From CANKJK01 sp040081715 (GTDB lineage: Bacteria; Acidobacteriota; Vicinamibacteria; Vicinamibacterales; UBA2999): a stretch of DNA of 64,000 nt. A program made the translations under genes and the position numbers. Below the pieces are notes generated by a model, which was not told the origin of the DNA, did not search any database, and saw only the letters and a list, made by a program, of their open reading frames with translations. Of the stretch, positions 16,276 through 24,886 are shown piece after piece. Location of the stretch: positions 62,001 to 126,000 of the forward strand of contig JBEBFY010000008.1 of NCBI GenBank assembly GCA_040081715.1. The letters are read 5' to 3'. How positions within the stretch are numbered: the first letter of the stretch is position 1; the number at the start of each line of letters is the position of its first letter.

Positions 16276-18057
16276 CTACGGCCGGCCGGAGAGCCAGTTC
16301 GTCATCAGGGTCTTCGACAAGTCCGGTGCCACCGGATCCGGCTCGACCGTCCAGATCGCGGCAGGGGCGGCGCCGAATGTGGCTCCCAGCCGCTGGAAGC
16401 GCCCTCGTCTTGCCACGAGGATCGACACCGTGTCGCCCGGCTTGTACTGCTCCAGCATCGAGCTGAGCTGGTCGGCCTGGACGCGGAAGTCGTCGATACC
16501 GACGATCTCGTCGTCCACGTTGAGACCCGCCGCATAGGCCGGGGTTCCCCGGTGCACCTGGCTGACGAGCAACCGACCGCCCTCGGTCCGGGTCACGCCA
16601 CCGAGGTGCGCCTTGGGTCCATCCTTCTCCCCGTCCTTCGGTGGCTCAAGCGGCTTGAAGCGAAGGCCCAGCGCCGCGAGGGCTCGCGCGTAGTCGAGTT
16701 CAGCCACGCCCGACACGCCTTGCTCCCAGAAGTCCGCCAGGCTTGCGCCGGCCACTTGCTCCGCAACGGCCTGAAACTCCTGCTGGGTGTAGCCGTGCGT
16801 TCCTGAATAGAGGCCGTAGGCGGTCCGCATGACGTCGTCCAGCGACTTCGCACCCTTCGTCACGTCGCGGATCCGCGCATCCAGCAGCCACGCGAGCACA
16901 TAGCCCTTCGTGTAGTAGCTGATGGCCACGTTCGGAGAGTTCTCGTCCGGGCGGTATTGACGCACCCAGGCGTCGTAGGAGGACATCTCGACGGCCTGGA
17001 TCTGACGGCCGGGCGTGGTCTGCAGCGTCTTCACCGTCTCCGAAAGCGACCCCAGATACTCCTTCTGGTCCGCCAGCCCAGCGCGATGGACGGCGAGGTC
17101 GCCGTAGTAGTCGGTGATGCCCTCCACCACCCAGAGGCTGCGCGTGGCGTTCTCGCGCTCGTAGTCGAAGGGACCCAGCTCAGCCGGCCGCAGCCGCTTC
17201 ACATTCCAGGCATGGAAGAACTCGTGGCTGGCCAGCTGCAGCCACGCGACGTAGGCCTTCCGGGTGCGGGTGGCCCAACGGGAGGTCATCAGCACGGAGG
17301 AACTGGCATGTTCCAGCCCGCCACCGGCCTCCGTGATCATGTTGAAGAAGAGGTAGCGCTCGTAGGGCAGGGCGCCCCACATGCGCCGGTGCTCCAAGAC
17401 GACCTTCTCAAGGTCGCGGGCCGCCTGAGCGCCGTCGAATACGCCGGCCTCCCCGACGTTGACGAGCGCGTGGGGCTTGCCGTCCACGACGAACTCGTGG
17501 ACTGCGGGATTACCCAGCACCATCGGGCTGTCCACCAGCGTGTCGTAGTCGGGCGCCCGGAAGCGATGGGCCGAACCCGCGACGGCCGGCAACGTCGTGC
17601 GCGCCTGCGTCCAGCCATCAGGGAGGACCACCTCCACCTCGTGCGGCCGCGACAGCCCGCCGACCAGCGTCAGGAAGGTGGGTGCCCCGTTGACGAGAGC
17701 AAAGTCGGCGTCGACCCAGTTGGTGCGCACCGACATCTCCCGCCCGTAGACGCGGTATGTCAGGTTCACGGTCGCGGCCCCGCCGGTCTGGACGCGCCAG
17801 CGGTTCTTCGCCGACTTTTCAACAGCCAGTCCGGCCCCGGTCGGGGTGCGCGCGACCAGCGCCTCTACGTGGCGGGCGTACTCCCGCACCAGGTAGGACC
17901 CGGGGGTCCATACGGCCATCATCAGCTCGACCGACGCGGCACCTCCCGTCGGGATCGAGGCACTCACCTCAATGTAGTGGGTGTACGGGGCTGGAAAGCC
18001 GAGGGAGTAGCGAAGCGGTTCCAGGTTCTGGGCCTCGGCCACGTGTGGGATGGTCAT
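16276..18057 (-). CDS. M61 family metallopeptidase with C-terminal PDZ domain
   Basis: This 593-residue exported peptidase has the thermolysin-type zinc motif HEFFH (His278, Glu279, His282) followed by AWNVKRLRP. WVVEGITDYYGDL about 37 residues later contains the third zinc ligand Glu. The C-terminal 100 residues (GGRLLVSQVHRGTPAYAAGL, DEIVGIDDFRV) are a PDZ domain, as in M61 glycyl aminopeptidases. The start is uncertain: from ATG 18057 the product has only a short remnant of a signal peptide (MTIPHVAEAQ). The same frame continues upstream as AIWLIAHTL without ATG, GTG or TTG before a stop, so a rare start codon may be used. It trims exported peptides or proteins, with preference for N-terminal Gly/Ala in known members. 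Confidence 0.88.
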   Translation of the reverse strand: MTIPHVAEAQNLEPLRYSLGFPAPYTHYIEVSASIPTGGAASVELMMAVWTPGSYLVREYARHVEALVARTPTGAGLAVEKSAKNRWRVQTGGAATVNLTYRVYGREMSVRTNWVDADFALVNGAPTFLTLVGGLSRPHEVEVVLPDGWTQARTTLPAVAGSAHRFRAPDYDTLVDSPMVLGNPAVHEFVVDGKPHALVNVGEAGVFDGAQAARDLEKVVLEHRRMWGALPYERYLFFNMITEAGGGLEHASSSVLMTSRWATRTRKAYVAWLQLASHEFFHAWNVKRLRPAELGPFDYERENATRSLWVVEGITDYYGDLAVHRAGLADQKEYLGSLSETVKTLQTTPGRQIQAVEMSSYDAWVRQYRPDENSPNVAISYYTKGYVLAWLLDARIRDVTKGAKSLDDVMRTAYGLYSGTHGYTQQEFQAVAEQVAGASLADFWEQGVSGVAELDYARALAALGLRFKPLEPPKDGEKDGPKAHLGGVTRTEGGRLLVSQVHRGTPAYAAGLNVDDEIVGIDDFRVQADQLSSMLEQYKPGDTVSILVARRGRFQRLGATFGAAPAAIWTVEPDPVAPDLSKTLMTNWLSGRP

Positions 18058-18146
18058 CAGGGTATGGGCGATCAGCCAAATTGCTCTATGCCTGACATAG
18101 AGCTCCGATTATCCAGCAACAGGGCCATCGCCGATTACGGCGCAGG

Positions 18147-18176
18147 TTGCGCCATTTTGTAACCCGAAGATACAAT
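18147..18176 (+). promoter_or_regulatory. Probable promoter of the A1-type cytochrome oxidase operon
   Basis: TTGCGC (18147-18152) and TACAAT (18171-18176) are separated by 18 bases. Transcription would start near 18183, giving a leader of about 40 bases that contains the AAAGGAG site (18211-18217) for the first gene. Confidence 0.45.
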
Positions 18177-18225
18177 CTCGCGACCTCAGATCGGTTCCGA
18201 TCAGGTTTCCAAAGGAGTCACGGCG

Positions 18226-20004
18226 TTGGATCACGCGTCCACGATCGGGCACTCGGCACACGGTGAACACGGGCACGCGCACGCCCACGCCGAGCCGAGC
18301 TTCCTTAGCAAGTACGTCTTCTCGTTGGACCACAAGGTCATCGGTGTGCAGTACACCGTCACCTCTCTGGTCTTCCTGATGTTCGGGTTCATCCTGATGA
18401 TGCTGATGCGGTGGCAGCTTGCCTACCCGGGTCAGCCGATCCCGTTTGTCGGGAACCTGCTGGGCATGGCCAACGCGCCTGGCGGCATCATGCTCCCCGA
18501 GTTCTACAACCAGCTCGGCGCCATGCACGGCACCATCATGGTGTTCCTGGGTGTGGTGCCGCTGGCCGTGGGCGGCTTCGGTAATTACGTGATGCCGCTT
18601 CAGATTGGCGCGCCGGACATGGCGTTCCCCCGCCTGAACATGGCCAGCTACTGGCTGTATTTCCTGGGCGGCGTGGTCATGCTCGTCAGCTTCGGGATGC
18701 CTGGTGGCGCGGCCAACTCCGGCTGGACGGGTTACCCGCCGCTTTCCAATTTCGCCACCATCGGCCAGACGGTCTGGCTGGGCGGCATGGCGCTGCTGAT
18801 CTTCTCATCGCTGCTGGGCTCGGTGAATTTCATCACCACCATCGTCCAGCTGCGCGCCCCGGGACTCACCTGGTGGCGGCTGCCCTTCTTCGTCTGGGCG
18901 CAGTTCGTCACGTCATTCCTGCTGCTGCTGGCCTTCCCGGCCCTGCAGGCCGCCGCGTTTCTACAGGTCATGGACCGGGTCTTCGGCACCAGCTTCTTCA
19001 TGCCGAGCGGCCTCGTCTACGGCGGCAAGGTGGTCGCGGGCGCTGGCGGCGGCAACCCGCTGCTCTGGCAGCACCTGTTCTGGTTCCTGGCGCACCCCGA
19101 GGTCTACGTGCTGATTCTTCCGGCGATGGGCATCGTCGTGGAGATCATGACGAACAACACGCGGAAGCCGATCTGGGGCTACAAGCTGATGGTCGGCTCG
19201 ATCGCGTTCCTGGGTTTCACGTCCTTCATCGTGTGGGCGCACCACATGTTCCTCACGGGTATGGGCACCACGATCAGCACGTTCTTCCAGACCACGACGA
19301 TGATCATCTCGATCCCGTCGGTCATCATCCTGAGCGCGCTTTTCCTCTCGCTCCACGGCGCCTCCATCCGCTACAACACAGCGATGTGCTTTGCCCTGGC
19401 CTTTCTGCCGATGTTCGGCATCGGTGGCCTGACGGGACTGCCGCTGGGCCTCTCCTCCTCGGACATCCCCCTCCACGACACGCTCTACGTGATCGGCCAC
19501 TTCCATTACGTGGTGGCGCCGGGCACGGTGTTCGCGCTCCTGGCGGGCGTCTACTACTGGTACCCGAAGGTGACCGGGCGGCTGATGAACGAGACGCTCG
19601 GAAAACTCCATTTCGCCGGGTCGTTCATCTTCATGAACGGCATCTTCATGCCGATGTTCATCCAGGGCCTGGCGGGCATGAACCGGCGCCTCTACGACGG
19701 CGGCGCCCAGTACGCCCACGTGAAGGACGTGCTCCACTGGAATGCGTTCATGTCCTGGTCGGCGTGGGGCCTGGGCCTGTTCCAGCTCTTCTTCATCGTC
19801 AACTTCTTCATGAGCCTGAAGACGGGCAAGCGGGCCGGATCCAATCCGTGGGAGGCCACCACCCTCGACTGGGTGGCCACCTCGTCGCCGCCACTGGCAC
19901 ACGGCAACTTCGACAAGACGCCGACGGTGTACCGCGGGCCGTACGACTACAGCCTGCCGGGCGCCAAGGCCGACTTCACTCCCCAGACACAGGAAAAGGC
20001 GTAG
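18226..20004 (+). CDS. ctaD: Cytochrome c oxidase subunit I (A1 type)
   Basis: The start is TTG 18226, 8 bases after a strong AAAGGAG ribosome binding site. The 592-residue protein holds haem a, haem a3 and CuB. It has the haem ligand in AMHGTIMVFLG, the His-Tyr crosslink motif AHPEVY (His290, Glu292, Tyr294), the CuB histidines in WAHHMF, and GHFHYVVAPG for the haem ligands. Glu292 is the D-channel glutamate that defines A1-type oxidases. A His-rich N-terminus (HGEHGHAHAHAE) precedes TM1. It heads a five-gene operon I-III-IV-unknown-II. There is no haem c domain in the associated subunit II, so the enzyme is aa3 and takes electrons from a separate cytochrome c or cupredoxin. Confidence 0.95.
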   Translation: MDHASTIGHSAHGEHGHAHAHAEPSFLSKYVFSLDHKVIGVQYTVTSLVFLMFGFILMMLMRWQLAYPGQPIPFVGNLLGMANAPGGIMLPEFYNQLGAMHGTIMVFLGVVPLAVGGFGNYVMPLQIGAPDMAFPRLNMASYWLYFLGGVVMLVSFGMPGGAANSGWTGYPPLSNFATIGQTVWLGGMALLIFSSLLGSVNFITTIVQLRAPGLTWWRLPFFVWAQFVTSFLLLLAFPALQAAAFLQVMDRVFGTSFFMPSGLVYGGKVVAGAGGGNPLLWQHLFWFLAHPEVYVLILPAMGIVVEIMTNNTRKPIWGYKLMVGSIAFLGFTSFIVWAHHMFLTGMGTTISTFFQTTTMIISIPSVIILSALFLSLHGASIRYNTAMCFALAFLPMFGIGGLTGLPLGLSSSDIPLHDTLYVIGHFHYVVAPGTVFALLAGVYYWYPKVTGRLMNETLGKLHFAGSFIFMNGIFMPMFIQGLAGMNRRLYDGGAQYAHVKDVLHWNAFMSWSAWGLGLFQLFFIVNFFMSLKTGKRAGSNPWEATTLDWVATSSPPLAHGNFDKTPTVYRGPYDYSLPGAKADFTPQTQEKA

Positions 20005-20013
20005 GAGGACATC

Positions 20014-20610
20014 ATGGACATCGAAATCCCCTACTCCGTCGAAGAGCGTCCGGATACGGGCCTCACCAGCCCGAAGCTCGGCATCTGGCTGTTCCTCGCG
20101 TCCGAAGTCATGCTCTTCGGGTCGCTCTTCTCCTCCTACGTGCTGCTGCGGAGCGGCGCCGAGTTCTGGCCAACCCAGTCGGACATCGTCAACATCCCGC
20201 TGGCCACGCTCAACACCGCCGTCCTCATCTCCTCGTCGGTCACGATGGTGATGGCGTGGGCGTCACTCAAGCTCAACAACTTCGCCAGGTACAAGCTCTA
20301 TATGGGGCTGACGTTCCTGGCGGGCGTGGGCTTCCTGGTCATCAAGACCATCGAGTACGCGGAGAAGTTCGAGCATCACTACTACCCCTCGACCAACAAC
20401 TTCATCGGCATCTACTTCATGCTGACGGGTCTGCACGCGATCCACGTGATCGGTGGCATGCTGGTGAACGGGTTCCTCTGGGGGCCGGGCGCGAAGATGT
20501 GGAAGACCGAACCGGAAAAGTTCGTCAACCGCGTGGAAGTGGCCGGGCTCTACTGGCACTTCGTCGACCTGGTGTGGATCTTCCTGTTCCCGGTTCTGTA
20601 CCTCCTGTAG
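20014..20610 (+). CDS. ctaE: Cytochrome c oxidase subunit III
   Basis: AGGAGG precedes ATG 20014. The 198-residue membrane protein has five helices, as in short bacterial subunit III proteins that lack the first two helices. Motifs LGIWLFLASEVMLFGSLFSSY near the start of the membrane part and VAGLYWHFVDLVWIFLFPVLY at the end are diagnostic. It stabilises the oxidase and its proton uptake path. It lies 9 bases after ctaD and 15 before the subunit IV gene. Confidence 0.95.
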   Translation: MDIEIPYSVEERPDTGLTSPKLGIWLFLASEVMLFGSLFSSYVLLRSGAEFWPTQSDIVNIPLATLNTAVLISSSVTMVMAWASLKLNNFARYKLYMGLTFLAGVGFLVIKTIEYAEKFEHHYYPSTNNFIGIYFMLTGLHAIHVIGGMLVNGFLWGPGAKMWKTEPEKFVNRVEVAGLYWHFVDLVWIFLFPVLYLL

Positions 20611-20625
20611 GAGTCCGAGACGTCC

Positions 20626-21018
20626 ATGTCCCATTCACACGAAGACATCCACAAGACCATCCGCTCGTATGTGATGGTGTTCGTCGCGCTGCTGATCCTG
20701 ACGGGAGTCACGGTCGGCGTGTCCTACATCCACCTCGAATCCATCGGCGAACGCGTCGCGCTGGCGCTCGTGGTGGCCGGTATCAAGGCGTCGCTCGTGG
20801 CGCTCATCTTCATGCACCTCAAGGCCGAGCGTTCGCTCATCTACTACTCGCTTGCGCTGACCGCCGTGTTCCTCGTCGTCGCCTTCGGCCTTCCGCTGTG
20901 GACCGAGAGCGACAAGATCGTGGGCACCACGCACAAGGTCTGGGATGCCGGCGTCCAGGTGCCGGCTATGCCGGGTCACGCCGAGGCCGCGGCTGGTGAG
21001 CACGGGGAAGGGCACTGA
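20626..21018 (+). CDS. ctaF: Cytochrome c oxidase subunit IV (CyoD/CtaF type)
   Basis: This 130-residue protein has three hydrophobic helices (SYVMVFVALLILTGVTVGVSY, then VVAGIKASLVALIFMHLK, then YSLALTAVFLVVAFGLP), the pattern of prokaryotic subunit IV. The GIKASLVALIFMHLK segment is the family's most conserved part. It is longer than the usual 100 or so residues because of a C-terminal tail rich in Gly, Glu and His (AAAGEHGEGH). The tail may face the periplasm or bind metal, which is inference only. It is in operon with subunits I, III and II. Confidence 0.88.
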   Translation: MSHSHEDIHKTIRSYVMVFVALLILTGVTVGVSYIHLESIGERVALALVVAGIKASLVALIFMHLKAERSLIYYSLALTAVFLVVAFGLPLWTESDKIVGTTHKVWDAGVQVPAMPGHAEAAAGEHGEGH

Positions 21019-21019
21019 G

Positions 21020-21448
21020 ATGTCGCTCCGGTTCTTTCACGTGTTCTTCATCACGGTGTCGGTGCTGATGGCCCTCGGTGTGGGTGGCTGGTCCGTCAAC
21101 GCGTGGCAGGGCGATGGCGCCTCGCGGTGGCTCACACTCGCCACGGTGTGCTTTGCGGGTGCGGCCGGCCTCTCCGTCTATGGAAGCCGTTTTCTCAAGA
21201 AGACGCGGGCACTCGGCCTGGCGGCTGTGCTGCTGGCCGTGCTGTTGGGCCTGCCTCAGGACGCGCAGGCCTGCCTCGCGTGCATCGGCACCTCCCAGTC
21301 GCCCATGCAGTCGGGCATGAACATCGGCATCATGGCGCTGCTCGGAGTCATCGGCGTGATGCTCGTCTGTTTCGCATCGTTCTTCGTCTATCTGGCGCGC
21401 CGGGCTCGCTCCATGGCTGCGCTTCGAACCCAGGAAGGGAGCATCTAG
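21020..21448 (+). CDS. Unassigned three-helix membrane protein in oxidase operon
   Basis: The start is ATG 21020, one base after the ctaF stop. The 142-residue product has a first helix (VFFITVSVLMALGVGGWSV), a second (LTLATVCFAGAAGLSVYG), a third around AAVLLAVLLGLP that ends in the cysteine pair CLACIGTSQSPM, and a final helix (IMALLGVIGVMLVCFASFFVY) with a basic end (RRARS). The Cys-x2-Cys after a signal-like helix would lie outside the cytoplasm and could bind copper or haem, though no CxxCH is present. Its place between subunits IV and II suggests an accessory or assembly role in the A1 oxidase. I recognise no named family. Confidence 0.7.
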   Translation: MSLRFFHVFFITVSVLMALGVGGWSVNAWQGDGASRWLTLATVCFAGAAGLSVYGSRFLKKTRALGLAAVLLAVLLGLPQDAQACLACIGTSQSPMQSGMNIGIMALLGVIGVMLVCFASFFVYLARRARSMAALRTQEGSI

Positions 21449-22192
21449 ATGCTGGAACTGCTCGGGCTGCCGCCGCAGGCGTCGGCCCACGCCGCTGAGA
21501 TCGACAACATCATCGGTCTGCTGCACTGGCTGATGGCCGTGCTGTTTGTCGGCTGGGGACTCTTTTTCATCTACACGCTCATCCGCTTCCGGAAGGGCGC
21601 CAACCCGGTGGCGAACCACGCCGGGATCAAGGCGAGCTGGTCCAAGCCGCTCGAAGCGGCGGTCGTGGCCGTGGAAGTCATCATTCTGGTGTTCTTCTCG
21701 ATTCCGGCCTACAGCGCCCGCGTCACCGGTTTCCCCGACGGGAGCCAATCCACTGAAGTGCGCGTGGTCGCCGAGCAGTTCGCGTGGAATGTCCACTACC
21801 CCGGCGCGGATGGCCTCTTCGGCAAGACCGATATCCGTCTCGTCTCGTCGGACAACCCAATGGGACTGGACCGCAAGGATCCGGCCGCCAAGGATGACGT
21901 CACCACAATCAACCAGTTCAATATGCCGGTGGATAAGCCTGTGCTGGTGCACCTCACCAGCAAGGATGTGATTCACAGCTTCGGCCTGCCGCAGATGCGC
22001 GTGAAGCAGGACGCGATCCCCGGCATGGTGCAGCCCGTGTGGTTCACGCCGACCAGCACCGGCGAATGGGAAATTGCGTGTTCCCAGCTCTGCGGCCTGG
22101 GCCATTACCGCATGCGCGGGTTCTACACCGTGCAGACCGCCGCCGCCTACGCGGCGTGGCTGGCCGAAGAGGCGAAGGGCATTCCGCAGTAG
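21449..22192 (+). CDS. ctaC: Cytochrome c oxidase subunit II, no haem c domain
   Basis: ATG 21449 directly follows the stop of the previous gene, with GGGAGC upstream. The 247-residue protein has two N-terminal helices (LLHWLMAVLFVGWGLFFIYT and AAVVAVEVIILVFFSIPAYS). The periplasmic cupredoxin domain holds the CuA ligands CSQLCGLGHYRM (Cys211, Cys215, His219, Met222) plus the upstream His in DVIHSFGLPQMRVKQD. It receives electrons from an external donor and passes them to haem a. Unlike subunit II of the caa3 operon in this window, it ends right after the cupredoxin domain. It is the last gene of the operon and is followed by a strong hairpin. Confidence 0.95.
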   Translation: MLELLGLPPQASAHAAEIDNIIGLLHWLMAVLFVGWGLFFIYTLIRFRKGANPVANHAGIKASWSKPLEAAVVAVEVIILVFFSIPAYSARVTGFPDGSQSTEVRVVAEQFAWNVHYPGADGLFGKTDIRLVSSDNPMGLDRKDPAAKDDVTTINQFNMPVDKPVLVHLTSKDVIHSFGLPQMRVKQDAIPGMVQPVWFTPTSTGEWEIACSQLCGLGHYRMRGFYTVQTAAAYAAWLAEEAKGIPQ

Positions 22193-22201
22193 CTGTTGCG
22201 C

Positions 22202-22230
22202 GGGCCGGGCCTATCTTTGCGGCCCGGCCC
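22202..22230. terminator. Bidirectional terminator-like hairpin after ctaC and the M61 gene
   Basis: GGGCCGGGCC (22202-22211) pairs perfectly with GGCCCGGCCC (22221-22230) around a 9-base loop. The convergent M61 gene stops at 22211, inside the hairpin, so it can end transcription from both sides. There is no long U tract. Confidence 0.6.
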
Positions 22231-23878
22231 AGCGTTCGCGAAAGGCCTTCTGCGCTGCTGTCAGCGTCCGGCCAGTTCGCTCGACCGGCAGCACGCCCGC
22301 GGGTGGCCCGGTTGGCGCTCCGGCCCGCGACACACCGCGCGTCTCCCGCAGGGTGAAACCGGCGGGTTCTAGCAGCAGGCCGAAGTCCGGCAGTTCGCTG
22401 CCGAAGACGTAGCGGTTCATGAAATTCTGCGCGAACGCGACGTCGCCGCTGACCTCGGCCAGCGCGTCCTGCACATCGATGTTCTCGTAGGGCCGTGGGA
22501 CATACCCTGGGTCTCCGTTCACGGCGCCGAACCGCTGCCAGAGCGTCCGCATCAGGTGGTCCAGCGTGACCCGGTGGTTTGATCGCACCCGGAGGTGCAG
22601 GTCGAGGGCCAGCGCGATGGTCTCGCCCCAGGTGTAGTACGAGAGGAACTCGCCGTCGACCGCCGCCCGCCGGTCCGGCGGCGCGCCGTCCACCTGCGGA
22701 GCGAGACGGCTCATCTCGATGACGGACCGGTGCTGCCTGGCACGGCTCCGCGTGACGGTGTCGATCGCATTTCCCAGGCCGGCTGCCAGTGCTTCCACTG
22801 GGACGACCCCTGCCCGGGTTGTCAGCAATCGGCCGTAGTAATTGGTGACGCCCTCTCCCAGCCACAACTCGCCCGCGACGTTTTCCCGCTCGAAGTCAAA
22901 AGGTTCCAGTGACCGCGGCCGGATGCGCTCGATGTTCCAGGCGTGAAACACCTCGTGAGCGGCTTTCTCGACGAGGTCGGCCCGGGTCGCGGCAATCGTC
23001 CCGCTCGACGTCAGGACACTGCTGTTGCGGTGCTCCATGCCGTCACCGCTGGCATGCGGCAGGAAATCGGCGATGAACGTGTACTCGGGCGATTCAAAGG
23101 CGGGCAGGCTTCCGAACACGGCGTGCGCCTCTCCCGTGACCGCGGCGAGGTCCCGGGCATAGGCATCGGCGTCGGCCGCGGTGCCCGTGTCGTGCAACGC
23201 CAGCCGGAAGGTCGCGGTGCGACTGCCGTCCGAGAGGGTGAAGCTGCGGGTCGAAAACACGGAGAGCTCCGCGGGGCTGTCCATCAGGTACTGCAGGTTC
23301 GGGGCAGTGAAGCTCAAGGGTGTCCCGCCCGGGAGGAGCTGTGTCGCGGCCTGCCAGGCTGAGCCGGCTGGCGGATCGAACGACACACGCACGGACCTGC
23401 GATCCAGGCCCTTCGCCCACACGAGGGCCGCGGGCATGTTGATGTGGGCATGGCTGGCGTCCACAGCGAGGTACGTGCCGTCCAGACGGTCGCCCCGCAC
23501 GCGATAGCTGACATGGACGGTGGCCGGGTGTTCAGGCACCGTCCAGCCCTGCGCATCCGGAGCGCTCACAACGAGGGGACGGCCGCCATCTCCGGTGACC
23601 TGCAGATGACTGACACCGCGGATGAAGTCGTGCAGCGCGTAGCGGCCCGGGGAGGCCCGGCTCATGCGCAGTTCCAGGGGAGCCGGCGGGAGGTCGCTGA
23701 GGGTCACGTCGACGGTGAGCCAGCGTCCGGCAGGTTCCGGGATCGCGATGCGGTACTCAATCGGCGCAGCGGGATCGCCCGCCGGAACCAGCACGGCACC
23801 CAGGAGCCCCAGAGCCGCGACGGTACAGGCCACGCCTCGCCATCGCGAGAGCGTCGCGATCCTCCATCCGGCGACCAT
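22211..23878 (-). CDS. M61 family metallopeptidase, PDZ domain missing
   Basis: This 555-residue exported protein has an N-terminal hydrophobic segment (TVAALGLLGAVLVPAG) and the zinc motif HEVFH (His308, Glu309, His312) followed by AWNIERIRPRSLEPFDFERE. WLGEGVTNYYG supplies the third ligand. The architecture matches the other M61 gene at 16276-18057, but the chain ends soon after DFGLLLEPAGFTLRET, where the PDZ domain would begin. The C-terminal domain is therefore absent or cut down to a short Arg/Ala-rich tail. It should still be catalytic. It is divergent from a small unassigned gene with 33 bases between starts. Confidence 0.85.
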   Translation of the reverse strand: MVAGWRIATLSRWRGVACTVAALGLLGAVLVPAGDPAAPIEYRIAIPEPAGRWLTVDVTLSDLPPAPLELRMSRASPGRYALHDFIRGVSHLQVTGDGGRPLVVSAPDAQGWTVPEHPATVHVSYRVRGDRLDGTYLAVDASHAHINMPAALVWAKGLDRRSVRVSFDPPAGSAWQAATQLLPGGTPLSFTAPNLQYLMDSPAELSVFSTRSFTLSDGSRTATFRLALHDTGTAADADAYARDLAAVTGEAHAVFGSLPAFESPEYTFIADFLPHASGDGMEHRNSSVLTSSGTIAATRADLVEKAAHEVFHAWNIERIRPRSLEPFDFERENVAGELWLGEGVTNYYGRLLTTRAGVVPVEALAAGLGNAIDTVTRSRARQHRSVIEMSRLAPQVDGAPPDRRAAVDGEFLSYYTWGETIALALDLHLRVRSNHRVTLDHLMRTLWQRFGAVNGDPGYVPRPYENIDVQDALAEVSGDVAFAQNFMNRYVFGSELPDFGLLLEPAGFTLRETRGVSRAGAPTGPPAGVLPVERTGRTLTAAQKAFRERWAGPQR

Positions 23879-23911
23879 CCTCGTTAGGATACGCTTCCTC
23901 CCGGTCCTCCG

Positions 23912-24352
23912 ATGGAAACCCTCCGCGCACGCCTGAAGGAACTGTTCAGCCTGTTGAGCCTGGGACGGCTCGATGTGCCAGACGGGCTGCTGGATCGCCA
24001 GGCCGCCTACGCCCTGAACGGTCAGGCGTACGAAGTGCTGCTGGGCCGCAGCGCGGACGATCCGCTCGTGCGTCTGATCGCGCGGGGTCCGGCCGGCTAC
24101 CGGTTCGCCGCGCAGGCGTTGATTCGTGCCCTCGGCAAACCCACGCTGGTGATCGAGCGCTGGGAGGATGCCCAGGCCGTCATTGAAGTGGCCGGGCGGT
24201 TGAGCGGCACGCTTCGGGGCTCGTCAGAGACGATCGACTGCCCGGTGACGCTTCACTTGACGACCACACCCTCGGCGGGCATCGCCACCGCGGCCGTCAC
24301 GATTGATCCGCGCGTGCTCGCGCGCATTGATCAGGCACGCGCGCTCAGCTAG
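23912..24352 (+). CDS. Unassigned cytoplasmic protein
   Basis: ATG 23912 gives 146 residues without signal peptide or membrane helix. The N-terminal helix (METLRARLKELFSLLSL) is amphipathic. The middle part has YEVLLGRSADDPLVRLIARG and VIERWEDAQAVIEVAGRLSG, alternating helix and strand. I recognise no family. It stands alone between a divergent M61 peptidase and a convergent zinc-ribbon gene whose end overlaps its own by 4 bases. A TAGGAT at 23886-23891 could be its -10 element. Confidence 0.55.
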   Translation: METLRARLKELFSLLSLGRLDVPDGLLDRQAAYALNGQAYEVLLGRSADDPLVRLIARGPAGYRFAAQALIRALGKPTLVIERWEDAQAVIEVAGRLSGTLRGSSETIDCPVTLHLTTTPSAGIATAAVTIDPRVLARIDQARALS

Positions 24353-24798
24353 AAGTTGAACAGGTCGTCGAAGGCCTTCCGGGCGCTGTCCGGCCGGGGC
24401 GCGGTGGTTTCCCGCTCGACGGTGGTTCGCGCGCTGTAGAAGGCGCACGCATTCCGCTCGCCCTTCGGTGAGACGCGCGCCGTTACCGCCGGCTCCGCGC
24501 ACTCGAAGCGGCTACCTGAGTCAAACGAGGTGCACTGCGCACACGTGTGGAGATCGCAGCCGCACTTGGCACATCGGCTGAGCAGCCCGACCTCCTCGGT
24601 CACGGCTGTGCCGCACTGGGAGCAGCGGACCACCTCGCGGAAGTCGAGCGTCTGCACCGACTTCATGCCGTCTCTCGTGAAACGGCGTGCACCCGCGGGC
24701 GCTCCGGGCTCCTGAGGCTTCCTGACTTGCGCCGGGCGCTCCGGACGATTTCGAGGCTCGTCCTGGTAACCGCGCAGGCGGTACTTGCGATCACTCAT
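24349..24798 (-). CDS. Zinc-ribbon protein of unknown function
   Basis: I start at ATG 24798 (MSDRKYRLRGYQDEPRNRPE); an upstream extension to 24855 is open but not convincing. The 149-residue product has a basic, Arg/Pro-rich disordered N-terminus. A four-cysteine knuckle (VRCSQCGTAV, then SRCAKCGCDLHTCAQCTSFD) resembles a zinc ribbon, and further cysteines follow in FECAEP and NACAFY. The C-terminus KAFDDLFNF is short and hydrophobic. The size and several Cys pairs suggest nucleic-acid or protein binding. It is divergent from the Alternative Complex III operon and shares its 130-base upstream region. Confidence 0.65.
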   Translation of the reverse strand: MSDRKYRLRGYQDEPRNRPERPAQVRKPQEPGAPAGARRFTRDGMKSVQTLDFREVVRCSQCGTAVTEEVGLLSRCAKCGCDLHTCAQCTSFDSGSRFECAEPAVTARVSPKGERNACAFYSARTTVERETTAPRPDSARKAFDDLFNF

Positions 24799-24886
24799 GC
24801 ATTTGTGGAAAGGGGAAACACACTCAGTGTAGCCTTGAGCCAAACGCAGCCACAAACTCCTTGTTTTAGGCCTGCTTTGTGCAGCA

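Noticed and set aside
18873..20999. 708-residue plus-strand frame across ctaD, ctaE and ctaF
   Set aside because: Shifted frame over three oxidase genes, low-complexity Arg/His product.
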